53,462 nt of DNA from NCBI RefSeq assembly GCF_001083785.1, contig NZ_LAVL01000050.1, forward strand, positions 1 to 53,462. Direction: 5' to 3'. The stretch is from Nonomuraea sp. SBT364 (GTDB lineage Bacteria; Actinomycetota; Actinomycetes; Streptosporangiales; Streptosporangiaceae). Below the pieces are notes generated by a model. It was not told where the DNA came from, ran no database searches, and worked only from the letters and a program-made list of their open reading frames with translations. The translations under genes and the position numbers were made by a program. This document shows positions 7,446 through 14,450 of the stretch, piece after piece; position 1 is the first letter of the stretch, and every line of letters starts with the position of its first letter.

Positions 7446-7476
7446 TTGACCTTGACGCATGGGTCAAGGTCTAGCG
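7446..7476 (+). promoter_or_regulatory. MerR-type promoter with 19-bp spacer and internal dyad
   Basis: TTGACC (-35, 7446-7451) and CTAGCG (-10 position, 7471-7476) are separated by exactly 19 bp. The spacer carries the dyad ACCTTGAC-N6-GTCAAGGT (7449-7470). This overlong spacer plus dyad is the classic architecture activated by MerR regulators through DNA untwisting. The likely transcription start is at or next to the ATG at 7485, so the transcript would be leaderless. The MerR encoded two genes on (8481) is the obvious regulator. Confidence 0.82.
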
Positions 7477-7484
7477 TCGGGCGG

Positions 7485-8444
7485 ATGACACGTACACGGG
7501 AAATCCGCCTGGTGAGCTCCGCGACGGCCGGCTCGGCCGCGGACCGCCTGGAGATCGTCGAAACCGTCCTGCCTGACCCGAAACCGGATCAAGTGCTGGT
7601 ACGCAACCGGATGATGGCGCTGCGGGCGGCCATGGGGCTGCTCCTGGCAGGCGGCGTGCCGGGCATGCCCAGTTACCGGGTGGGAGAGACCCTGTGGGGG
7701 CCGGCCGTCGGGGAGGTGGTGGCGGGGGCATTACCGCCGGGCACGCTGGTGGCCCATCCGCTGGGCTGGCGCGAGTACGCCGTCCTCGACTCGGCGCAGG
7801 CGCGTGTCCTGCCCGCAGACGCCGATCCGGCGCTGCAGCTGTCGCAGGCCGAGCTGGCCCATGCCGCGCTGAGCCTCGCGCCGCTGCGTGCGGAGGAGAC
7901 GGTGTTCGTCTCCAGCGCGGCCGGGTCCATCGGCACCATGGCGGGGCGGCTGGCCCGGCTCCTCGGCGCGGGCCGGGTGGTGGGCAGCGCCTCGGCGAGC
8001 AAGGTGGCGTGGCTGACCGGGCACGCGGGCTTCGACGCGGCCTTCGACCGCGGGGACGCCGATCTGGTCGCGGCGCTGCGCAGTGCCGCGCCGAAGGGAG
8101 TGGACGTCTATCTCGACCTGACAGGCGGCCCGCAGTTGCAGGCTGTGCTGGAGGCCGCCAATCCCGGCGCCAGGATCATGGCGATCGGCACCCTGGACTC
8201 CCAGGACCGGGCCACCGGGATCGATCTTCCGACACTGGTCGCCAAGCGGATCACGCTGCGCGGATTCACCCCGCGTGACCATCCTGAGGCGCTGGCGCGA
8301 GCCGGCCAGGAGATCGGCGAGTGGTCGCGGCGCGGCCTGCTGCCCGTCGCGCAGGCGGTGTTCGACGGGCTGGAGCAGGCTCCGACCGCGCTGACCGGAC
8401 TTCTGGAGGGCGCGCACACCGGTACGGTCGTGGTGAGACTGTAG
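7485..8444 (+). CDS. MDR-superfamily zinc-independent oxidoreductase (quinone/enone reductase-like)
   Basis: 319 aa. The start MTRTREIRLV is chosen because the upstream in-frame GTG/TTG codons lie inside the MerR promoter; initiation is probably leaderless. It shows a GroES-like N-terminal part, then the Rossmann motif ETVFVSSAAGSIGTMAGRLARLLGAGRVVG, then GVDVYLDLTGG and GARIMAIGTL. This is the pattern of NADP-dependent prostaglandin-reductase/CurA-like enzymes. No structural or catalytic zinc Cys cluster is visible. It probably reduces reactive alkenals or quinones and is induced through the MerR encoded downstream. Confidence 0.88.
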   Translation: MTRTREIRLVSSATAGSAADRLEIVETVLPDPKPDQVLVRNRMMALRAAMGLLLAGGVPGMPSYRVGETLWGPAVGEVVAGALPPGTLVAHPLGWREYAVLDSAQARVLPADADPALQLSQAELAHAALSLAPLRAEETVFVSSAAGSIGTMAGRLARLLGAGRVVGSASASKVAWLTGHAGFDAAFDRGDADLVAALRSAAPKGVDVYLDLTGGPQLQAVLEAANPGARIMAIGTLDSQDRATGIDLPTLVAKRITLRGFTPRDHPEALARAGQEIGEWSRRGLLPVAQAVFDGLEQAPTALTGLLEGAHTGTVVVRL

Positions 8445-8466
8445 AAGTCGTGGTGAGGCTGTAGAA
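8427..8466 (+). repeat. 20-bp tandem duplication spanning the stop codon
   Basis: GTCGTGGTGAGACTGTAGAA (8427-8446) is immediately repeated at 8447-8466 with a single A-to-G change. It duplicates the last codons and the TAG of the oxidoreductase. The second copy provides a redundant stop and pushes the MerR ribosome binding site 20 bp away. Confidence 0.9.
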
Positions 8467-8480
8467 ATGGAGGCTTACCG

Positions 8481-8909
8481 GTGCTGATCGGTCAGGCGGC
8501 ACGGGCCGCGGGCATCACCACACGGGCGCTGCGCTACTACGAACAGCAGGGCCTGCTGGAGACCCGGCGCACCTCGGCCGGATACCGCGACTACAGCGAG
8601 ACGGACATCGCGCGCGTGCGCAACATCCGCGAGCTGCTGAGGAGCGGGTTCACCGTGGAGGACATCCGCATGTTCGTCCCGCTGCTGGACCGGCCGGTGC
8701 CCCTCACCTTCACCGTCCTGGACGCCGGGATGTGCGAGGTGGCGCTGCGAGTGGCCCAGGATCGGCTGGCGGTCCTGAGCGAGCGGATCGAGCGGCTGAC
8801 GGACCTGCACGCCCGGCTCGCCGCCCGCCTGCACGACCAGGGCGGCGAGCCGGGCGGACGGGCGCCGTACCCGCTGGACCTGGTGGGCTGCCGAACGCCG
8901 ACCGGCTAG
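8481..8909 (+). CDS. MerR-family transcriptional activator
   Basis: 142 aa. The GTG start at 8481 has GGAGG 9 nt upstream. The N-terminal MerR winged helix is clear (LIGQAARAAGITTRALRYYEQQGLL..RTSAGYRDYSETDIARVRNI), then a long dimerisation helix (RLAVLSERIERLTDLHARLAARL). There is a single Cys in the effector region (DAGMCEVALR) and no metal-binding Cys pair, so a drug, redox or organic effector is more likely than a metal. Second gene of the operon driven by the 19-bp-spacer promoter at 7446. Confidence 0.92.
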   Translation: MLIGQAARAAGITTRALRYYEQQGLLETRRTSAGYRDYSETDIARVRNIRELLRSGFTVEDIRMFVPLLDRPVPLTFTVLDAGMCEVALRVAQDRLAVLSERIERLTDLHARLAARLHDQGGEPGGRAPYPLDLVGCRTPTG

Positions 8910-8952
8910 CGTCCGGCGCAGGCGTTGCGGGCCCTGGACGACGGTTTCGCGT

Positions 8953-9651
8953 CTACTCCCCACCACTGAAGGGCGCCAGGACGGCTTGGGAGGTGAGCAG
9001 GGTCCCGTCGCGGACGACGGTGACGCCGACCGCCGTGCCCTCCGCGTGCTCGCGGCAGAAGAGCCAGACGTCGCCGATGCCGAAGACCGGCGCGGCGTTC
9101 AGCCGGACCACGATGTCGCCCTGGCGCAGCGCGGCCTTGTCGCCGGGTCCGCCGGGCGTCACGCTCACCACCTCGGGGCCGGCCGGCGTGTCGATCAGGT
9201 GCAGCCCCAGGTCGGCCCTGAAGGTGTTCATCCGGTCGAGCTTGACGCCCGTGCGCAGGTAGAGGTGCAGCCCCGCCAGACTGTGCGTCCACCCCTGGCG
9301 GGTGCCGTCGAGATGCCCCTGCCACGCGTCGCCGTGGCCGAATCCGGCCTCCTCGATGCGCACCCGGGTGCCGCCGGCGGTCTCCTCGAAGCTCACCGTC
9401 GTCCGGCGCTCGCTCGGGACCGCCGCGGGCGGCTCCAGCCACACCAGCTTCCTGTGCTCTTCCACGTGGTCGATCAGCCAGGTCAGCTCGCCGTGACCGG
9501 GGATGGCGAAGCGGATCCGGCCGCCGGGCCGGATGTCGCACTCCACGACGGCGCCGAGCCAGGCTTCCAGGTATTCAGGCGTCGTGAACGCCTGCCAGGC
9601 CCGCTCGACCGGCAGGTCGAGTTGGAACGTCAGCTGAAAGACGTGACCCAT
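8953..9651 (-). CDS. SRPBCC (AHSA1-like) domain fused to a C-terminal PDZ domain
   Basis: 232 aa. The ATG at 9651 has AGGAG 10 nt upstream. Residues 1-135 form an AHSA1/SRPBCC domain (PVERAWQAFTTPEYLEAWLG, VRIEEAGFGHGDAWQGHLDG, GWTHSLAGLHLYLRTG). Residues about 143-225 look like a PDZ domain: a GLHLIDTPAGPEVVSVTPGG carboxylate-binding loop region, KAALRQGDIVVRLNAAPV and a final VTVVRDGTLL strand. No signal peptide, so it is cytoplasmic. A ligand-binding SRPBCC joined to a peptide-binding PDZ is unusual. It is co-transcribed with the HxlR gene, whose 3' end overlaps it by 77 bp. Confidence 0.85.
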   Translation of the reverse strand: MGHVFQLTFQLDLPVERAWQAFTTPEYLEAWLGAVVECDIRPGGRIRFAIPGHGELTWLIDHVEEHRKLVWLEPPAAVPSERRTTVSFEETAGGTRVRIEEAGFGHGDAWQGHLDGTRQGWTHSLAGLHLYLRTGVKLDRMNTFRADLGLHLIDTPAGPEVVSVTPGGPGDKAALRQGDIVVRLNAAPVFGIGDVWLFCREHAEGTAVGVTVVRDGTLLTSQAVLAPFSGGE

Positions 9652-10117
9652 GGCGATCTCCTGATCGATGCGTGCCGGGCCGGGCCGTGGACCGGATCTC
9701 GGCCGGGTCGTCCACGTGACCGCAGCGGGCGCACACCGTCTGCTGGACGATGCCGGCACCGCACACCGAGTGCGTGTAGAGCCTGGGCGGTTCCCCGTCG
9801 GTCGCCCACAGGTCGCCCCACTCCGAGAGCGCGACCAGCGCCGGCGCGAGCGCCCGCCCCTTGTCGGTCAGCAGGTACTCGTACAGCTCGGAGTGCTCGG
9901 AATACCTGTGGCGCCGCATGATCCCGGCCTCGACGAAACCGTCGAGGCGAGCCTTGAGGACATTGGTCGCGATGCCCAGGTTGCGTTGGAAGTCGCTGTA
10001 GCGGGTCGCCCCTCCGAACAGGGCGTCGCGAACGAGCAGCAGGCTCCAGCGTTCGCCGATGACCTCCAGGCTGCGTGCTATCGAGCACACCTGGGATTCG
10101 TAGGTCTTCCCCAGCAT
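9575..10117 (-). CDS. HxlR-family winged-helix regulator (paralogue 1 of 3)
   Basis: 180 aa. The start is MLGKTYESQVCSIARSLEV. The HxlR core follows: IGERWSLLLVRDALFGGATRYSDFQRNLGIATNVLKARLDGFVEAGIM. Then comes a C-terminal zinc-ribbon-like CG..VC..CG segment. It contains the N-terminal Cys11 conserved in redox-type HxlR proteins. The last 27 or so residues extend, out of frame, into the SRPBCC-PDZ gene; the two paralogues at 35817 and 48703 end at 150-153 aa, so the original stop seems to have been lost. Divergent from the SDR at 10242, with the shared HxlR motif in between. Confidence 0.9.
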   Translation of the reverse strand: MLGKTYESQVCSIARSLEVIGERWSLLLVRDALFGGATRYSDFQRNLGIATNVLKARLDGFVEAGIMRRHRYSEHSELYEYLLTDKGRALAPALVALSEWGDLWATDGEPPRLYTHSVCGAGIVQQTVCARCGHVDDPAEIRSTARPGTHRSGDRHGSRLSADVPTRPAGRAGLAGVHDA

Positions 10118-10137
10118 GCGCCCACCCTACTGGACAA

Positions 10138-10187
10138 GCTTGCATCATGAAAGCGTCCACGACTAGGGTGCCTTGCATGATGCAAGC
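10138..10187. promoter_or_regulatory. Probable HxlR operator pair, module 1
   Basis: TTGCATCATGAAAGC (from 10140) and TTGCATGATGCAAGC (from 10173) lie in the divergent promoter between the HxlR start (10117) and the SDR start (10242), 33 bp centre to centre. The second contains the perfect palindrome TTGCAT-G-ATGCAA. Near-identical sequences precede the HxlR paralogues at 36301 and 49173. Confidence 0.75.
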
Positions 10188-10241
10188 TATCGAGGACATC
10201 TGGTCATCTCAGGCCATGAGCACCGGATCGGGCGGCGCCCG

Positions 10242-10970
10242 ATGACCACGATCACGGGCAAGAACGTTCTGGTCACCGGCGCCAACCGGGGGATCGGGCA
10301 GGCACTGCTGGAGGAGGCGCTGCGCAGGGGCGCCCAGCAGGTGTACGCCGCCGCGCGTGAACCCTTCACCCACCCGGACGAGCGGGTCGTCCCCCTGGTC
10401 CTCGACGTGACCGACGCGGCGCAGACGGAGCAGGCCGTCCAGCGGGTGTCCGCACTCGACATCCTGGTCAACAACGCCGGAGTCGCACGCTACGACGATC
10501 TCAGCGACCGCGCCGTGCTCGAACAGCATCTGGCCGTCAACCTGTTCGGCCTCCACGGTGTGACGCAGGCCCTGCTGCCCTTGCTGGTCCGCTCGCGCGG
10601 CGCCATCGTCAACAATCTGGCGGTGGCCGCCCTGGCCCCGCTGCCGATCATCCCGGCCTACTCGATCTCGAAGGCGGCCGCGTTCTCCCTGACGCAGGCG
10701 CAGCGGATGCTCCTCGCCGGCCAGGGGGTGACCGTCCACGCCGTCCTCACCGGCCCGACCGACACCGACATGAGCCGAGGGTACGACGCCCCGAAGGCCT
10801 CGCCGGAATCGGTCGCGCGAGCCATCTTCGACGGCGTGGAGAAGGAGGAGGAGGACATCTTCCCCGACGCCATGTCGCAGACCATGGCCGCCGGTTGGCA
10901 CAGCAGCCCGGCCAAGGCTCTGGAACGGGAGTACGCCGCCATCGCGGCGGCCGGACGCCCCGGGTCCTGA
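10242..10970 (+). CDS. Short-chain dehydrogenase/reductase (SDR)
   Basis: 242 aa. The start MTTITGKNVLV is chosen just before the Rossmann fold; earlier in-frame codons fall in the operator region. Classical SDR motifs are present: VTGANRGIGQ (cofactor), LVNNAGVAR, and the catalytic YSISK (YxxxK) with a preceding VNNLAVAAL strand where Ser is usual but Ala is seen. The acidic end of strand 2/3 (LDVTDA) fits NAD(P). The C-terminal GPTDTDMSRG loop is typical. Divergent from HxlR paralogue 1 and presumably controlled by it. Substrate unknown. Confidence 0.87.
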   Translation: MTTITGKNVLVTGANRGIGQALLEEALRRGAQQVYAAAREPFTHPDERVVPLVLDVTDAAQTEQAVQRVSALDILVNNAGVARYDDLSDRAVLEQHLAVNLFGLHGVTQALLPLLVRSRGAIVNNLAVAALAPLPIIPAYSISKAAAFSLTQAQRMLLAGQGVTVHAVLTGPTDTDMSRGYDAPKASPESVARAIFDGVEKEEEDIFPDAMSQTMAAGWHSSPAKALEREYAAIAAAGRPGS

Positions 10971-11005
10971 ATCGGGCGAGCGGGCGGAATCTGCCGGGGC
11001 GATGT

Positions 11006-11034
11006 CCTCGTACGGAACGGGGTCCTGTACGAGG
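11006..11034. terminator. Inverted repeat downstream of the SDR gene
   Basis: CCTCGTAC-N13-GTACGAGG, an 8-bp perfect stem, 35 nt after the SDR stop. There is no T-run. It could be a terminator or an operator for the small gene at 11221. Confidence 0.4.
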
Positions 11035-11220
11035 GTGCCGCCGTGCGGGCTCCGCTCGGATGCCCCGGGGAGAATTGTCGGTGGCGTCCGGCATGATTCG
11101 GTCCGTGACCGTACGCCTCACCACCGTCCTGACCGAGCAGGAGAGATCGGAGACGCTCGGCGAGGCGCGTGCGTGTGCTCTTGTCCGTCCCTGCCCGCGC
11201 CACGCCCTCAAGGAGCGTCC

Positions 11221-11454
11221 ATGACAGCCGACCAGCCACTCACCTGCCCGACCTGCCACGGTGTGACCGCCGGCGCGAGCACCGCCGCCTACACGCCCTC
11301 CCGGGGCCGGCTGATCATCACCAACGGATACTGCCGAGGTGATTGCTCCGATCCCGCGCCCCGCTCCGCGGGTCGCGATCCTGCCCCGGACACGGTGCTT
11401 CCCGAGCTGACCACTGACCGGCCCGTGTCCGCGACGGCCTCAAGATCCGAGTGA
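11221..11454 (+). CDS. Small Cys-rich hypothetical protein (possible zinc ribbon)
   Basis: 77 aa. The ATG at 11221 follows AAGGAG with ideal spacing. Four cysteines stand as CPTC (9-12) and CRGDC, which could form a small zinc ribbon, followed by a low-complexity Pro/Asp/Ser tail. The family is not recognised. A short, well-initiated gene standing alone between the SDR and the LLM oxidoreductase. Confidence 0.6.
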   Translation: MTADQPLTCPTCHGVTAGASTAAYTPSRGRLIITNGYCRGDCSDPAPRSAGRDPAPDTVLPELTTDRPVSATASRSE

Positions 11455-11571
11455 CGCGTCGTTCCCGTGCTTCCGCCGCCGTCCCGCAGCCTGCCGGGCG
11501 GCGAGTTTGCTTGTAGCGGAACCGGGACGATGTTCTGTCGAGCTTGACCCCACGTGCGACATCCTCCCCCT

Positions 11572-12495
11572 ATGACCACATTCGCTCTCCAGGCCAATCT
11601 TCCTCAGGTCGACTCCTGGACTGACCTCGCACGACGGTGCGAGGCCGCGGGCTTCGACGCGTTGCTCGCCGCCGACCACCCGGGCGTCACTGCCTCGCCG
11701 TTCGTCGCGCTCGCGGCAGCCGCGTCGGTCACTTCGAGCATCGGTCTCGGGTCGTACGTCTCCAACGCGGGCATTCGCGAGCCGCTGCTCCTTGCCGCAG
11801 ATGTCGCCACGCTGGACGTTCTCTCCCACGGGCGCGCCCGCCTCGGGCTGGGAGCCGGGCATACACCCGGGGAGTGGGACGCGGTCGGCCGCAGCCGTCC
11901 CGACGTCAGCGGCAGGGTGGCGCGGTGCACCGCCGTGGCCGAAGCCGTCATGGCGTTGCTCGACGGCGAGGAGGTCAACGTCGACACGCCGGAACTGGTG
12001 GCCCGGTCCGCGCGGCTGAGCGAGCCGAGGCCTGTTCAGAAGAGGATCCCGCTGACCGTCGGAGGGGCCAACTCCCGCCTCCTGCGCTGGGCGGGCGCGC
12101 ACGCTGACGTCGTCGGCCTGACAGGCTTCGGGCGCACCCTCCCGGACGGGCACAGTCATGAGGTGCGCTGGCGCCCGCACGAGATCGAGGCGCAACTGGA
12201 ACACGTCGCGAACGGTGCCGCGGGGCGCGACAACCCGCCGGCCTTCGAGGCGCTGGTGCAGCACGTCCACGTGACGGACGACGCCGGCGCCTCGGTCGCC
12301 GACATCGCCCGACGCACCGGGATCGCCGAGGCCGAGGTGCTGGCCTCGCCCTTCGTCCTCGCCGGCACGGAGCAGGAGATCCTTTCCGCCATCCGGGAGC
12401 ACGAGCGGCGCTGGGGCGTCACCCGCTACGTGGTCCGCGTGGGAGCGCTGGACGCGATCTCCTCGCTCCTGCCCAAGCTGAGCACGGCGTCCTGA
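11572..12495 (+). CDS. LLM-class (F420-dependent-type) oxidoreductase
   Basis: 307 aa luciferase-like TIM barrel: QANLPQVDSWTDLARRCEAAGFDALLAADHPG, then IGLGSYVSNAGIREPLLLAADVATLDVLSHGRARLGLGAGHTPGEW and RIPLTVGGANSRLL. This matches the actinobacterial TIGR03621-like F420-dependent group. The start MTTFALQ is the family-like N-terminus; no Shine-Dalgarno is visible, so initiation may be leaderless (TTGACC at 11544). Ends at the 12521 hairpin, convergent with the peptidase gene. Substrate unknown. Confidence 0.85.
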   Translation: MTTFALQANLPQVDSWTDLARRCEAAGFDALLAADHPGVTASPFVALAAAASVTSSIGLGSYVSNAGIREPLLLAADVATLDVLSHGRARLGLGAGHTPGEWDAVGRSRPDVSGRVARCTAVAEAVMALLDGEEVNVDTPELVARSARLSEPRPVQKRIPLTVGGANSRLLRWAGAHADVVGLTGFGRTLPDGHSHEVRWRPHEIEAQLEHVANGAAGRDNPPAFEALVQHVHVTDDAGASVADIARRTGIAEAEVLASPFVLAGTEQEILSAIREHERRWGVTRYVVRVGALDAISSLLPKLSTAS

Positions 12496-12520
12496 TCCCC
12501 CTGCCGAGCATGACCCGATC

Positions 12521-12551
12521 GGCCGGCGGACGACCCGTTCGTCCGCCGGCC
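12521..12551. terminator. Bidirectional terminator hairpin
   Basis: GGCCGGCGGACGA-cccgt-TCGTCCGCCGGCC is a perfect 13-bp stem with a 5-nt loop between the convergent LLM and peptidase genes. High-GC stems without T-runs are common actinobacterial terminators. Confidence 0.82.
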
Positions 12552-12568
12552 GGTCTCAGGTCATCCGG

Positions 12569-14158
12569 CTATTCGACGCCCAGGCGGAGTTTCGCGGCCC
12601 CCGCCTCCGCGAGAGCTTCGCTCGCCGATTGCCGGGTGGGCACGGGGAACGGGTGGCCGGGGACCGAAACGTCTTGCGCGGGCAGCGCGCCCGTGACGAG
12701 ATAGTCCGAGCCCAGCTGATTGGCCGCCGGATTGGCCTGGGCGAAGGGGCCGGCGAAGACGCCGTGCTTGCCCGCGTTCACCTCGGTCACCAGCCGCGAC
12801 GACGGCAGCAGCCCGCGCAGGGCCTTCGCGCCCTCGTGAGGGGTCGCCGGGTCGCCTTCGGAACTGAAGATCAGCATGGGGGGCAGTTTCGTCGCGTCAG
12901 GCAGCGCCCGCTGCTGGGCGGGAACCGGCCACGCCGCACACGCGGCGTTGTAGAAGGAGTTGTACCAGACGGCGTAGCCCGGGTATCTGCCCGCGTGTTC
13001 TTCCGCATCCCGCTCCCAGGTGGAGCGGTCGGCCGGCCAGGGAGAGTCCGTGCAGCTCACCGCGTTGAAGAGGGCCAGGAAGCTCTCGGTGCCCGGTCCT
13101 CCCATGTTCGGCATGAGCGTCTTGAGCAGAGTGTCATCGTCGCGCTTGACGAAGTCGCTGATCGCTTGCGTCAGTCTCTGCCAACCGCTTTCGGTGTACA
13201 TGTGGTCGAAGGTCATGATGATGAACTCGGCCGGTCCCCCGTGCCCGCGAGGAGCGCGCCGCAGCTCGGCGATCACCGTGTCCCAGGCTGCCCGTACCTC
13301 GTCCTTGGTCGTCCCCAGGCCGAAGAAGTCGTCGTAGCGGGCGACCCACTCGAAGTAGGTGTCACGCCGCTTGTGCATCGCCGCGTTCTGACCCAGCACG
13401 GCCCAGCCCCGATAGGCCATCTCGACCGGGGTCGGGTCCACGGCACTGTCCAGGATGACGCGGTCCAGACGGTGGGGGTAGGCCGAGGCGTAGGCGATGC
13501 CCAGATAGGTGCCGTAGGAGTAGCCGAGGTAGCTGATCTTGTCCTCACCGAGCGCCTCGCGGAGGCGGTCCATGTCGCGGGCCACGGTCTTTCCGTTCAA
13601 GAACGGCAGCATGTCGCCGGCGTTCCGCCGGCAGGACTCCGCGAACGCGCCCAGCAGCTTCCACCAGTTCTGCCGCTCCGACACGGCGTCGGGGTCGGGG
13701 AGCGGCGAGCTCCAGATGGCGGGATCACCGCAGGAGATCGGTGTGGAGTGCGCCACGCCACGGGGGTCCATCCCGATGACGTCGTACATCTCCAGGACAG
13801 GCGCGGGGATGCGGGTCTGGCCGGTGGACGACGGCAGGGTCAGCCTGCCGGCGTAGTCGGCGGCGCCCTGGCCGGGCCCTCCGGGATTCAAGAACAGCAC
13901 ACCCCGGCGCTTGGCCGGATTCGTCGCCTTCGCCCTCGACACGGTCACACTCACCTGCTCCCCGAAGGGGCGGCTGTGATCCAGCGGCACCTGCAGCGTC
14001 GCGCAGTCGAGATGAGGGTAGGCGCCGGCCAGGTCCTGCGGGCACGCGCCGAACCGCAGGCTCTCCTTCGTCTCTTCAACGAGCGACGCAAGCGAGGGGC
14101 TGCCGCTCATGGCGGTGCACAGTGCGATGACTCCGGCGAGCAGGGAGATACGTCTCAT
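12569..14158 (-). CDS. Secreted alpha/beta-hydrolase peptidase (tripeptidyl aminopeptidase family, S33)
   Basis: 529 aa with an N-terminal signal peptide (MRRISLLAGVIALCTAMSGS..ASL). The family layout is complete: oxyanion region FLNPGGPGQGA near 93, nucleophile elbow LGYSYGTYLG with Ser214, acid loop SSEGDPATPHEG and catalytic His in NAGKHGVF. It belongs with Streptomyces Tap/SlpD/SlpE-type secreted peptidases that remove N-terminal peptides from extracellular proteins. Divergent from a second secreted peptidase at 14451, so the pair probably degrades external protein. Confidence 0.92.
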   Translation of the reverse strand: MRRISLLAGVIALCTAMSGSPSLASLVEETKESLRFGACPQDLAGAYPHLDCATLQVPLDHSRPFGEQVSVTVSRAKATNPAKRRGVLFLNPGGPGQGAADYAGRLTLPSSTGQTRIPAPVLEMYDVIGMDPRGVAHSTPISCGDPAIWSSPLPDPDAVSERQNWWKLLGAFAESCRRNAGDMLPFLNGKTVARDMDRLREALGEDKISYLGYSYGTYLGIAYASAYPHRLDRVILDSAVDPTPVEMAYRGWAVLGQNAAMHKRRDTYFEWVARYDDFFGLGTTKDEVRAAWDTVIAELRRAPRGHGGPAEFIIMTFDHMYTESGWQRLTQAISDFVKRDDDTLLKTLMPNMGGPGTESFLALFNAVSCTDSPWPADRSTWERDAEEHAGRYPGYAVWYNSFYNAACAAWPVPAQQRALPDATKLPPMLIFSSEGDPATPHEGAKALRGLLPSSRLVTEVNAGKHGVFAGPFAQANPAANQLGSDYLVTGALPAQDVSVPGHPFPVPTRQSASEALAEAGAAKLRLGVE

Positions 14159-14217
14159 ACGATTCCCAATCGACGTGCTGAAACTCCGGCATTATGCGTT
14201 TCTTCATGGCCACAGAT

Positions 14218-14235
14218 CTGACAACCATCTGTCAG
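14218..14235. promoter_or_regulatory. Inverted repeat between two divergent peptidase genes
   Basis: CTGACA-accatc-TGTCAG, 6-bp arms, in the 292-bp divergent intergenic region. It may be an operator shared by both peptidase promoters. Nothing else is recognisable in the region. Confidence 0.35.
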
Positions 14236-14450
14236 GCCCGCCGCGTGAGCAAGATCTCCCGCGCGTTCCTGGCAGATATGCGGTGACAATTGGCGCTCAT
14301 CGTGCTCGTCGCCGGTCACGGGGAGATGCCATGCTGTCCGAGGCTGCAGACTCCACACTCAGGAAAATGCGAATTCCGGCGGCACAGCACAATCGACCGC
14401 TGTCGCCGCTGGTAAGTTCCAGCCGTCCTGTTCGTCATGACAAACGGAGC

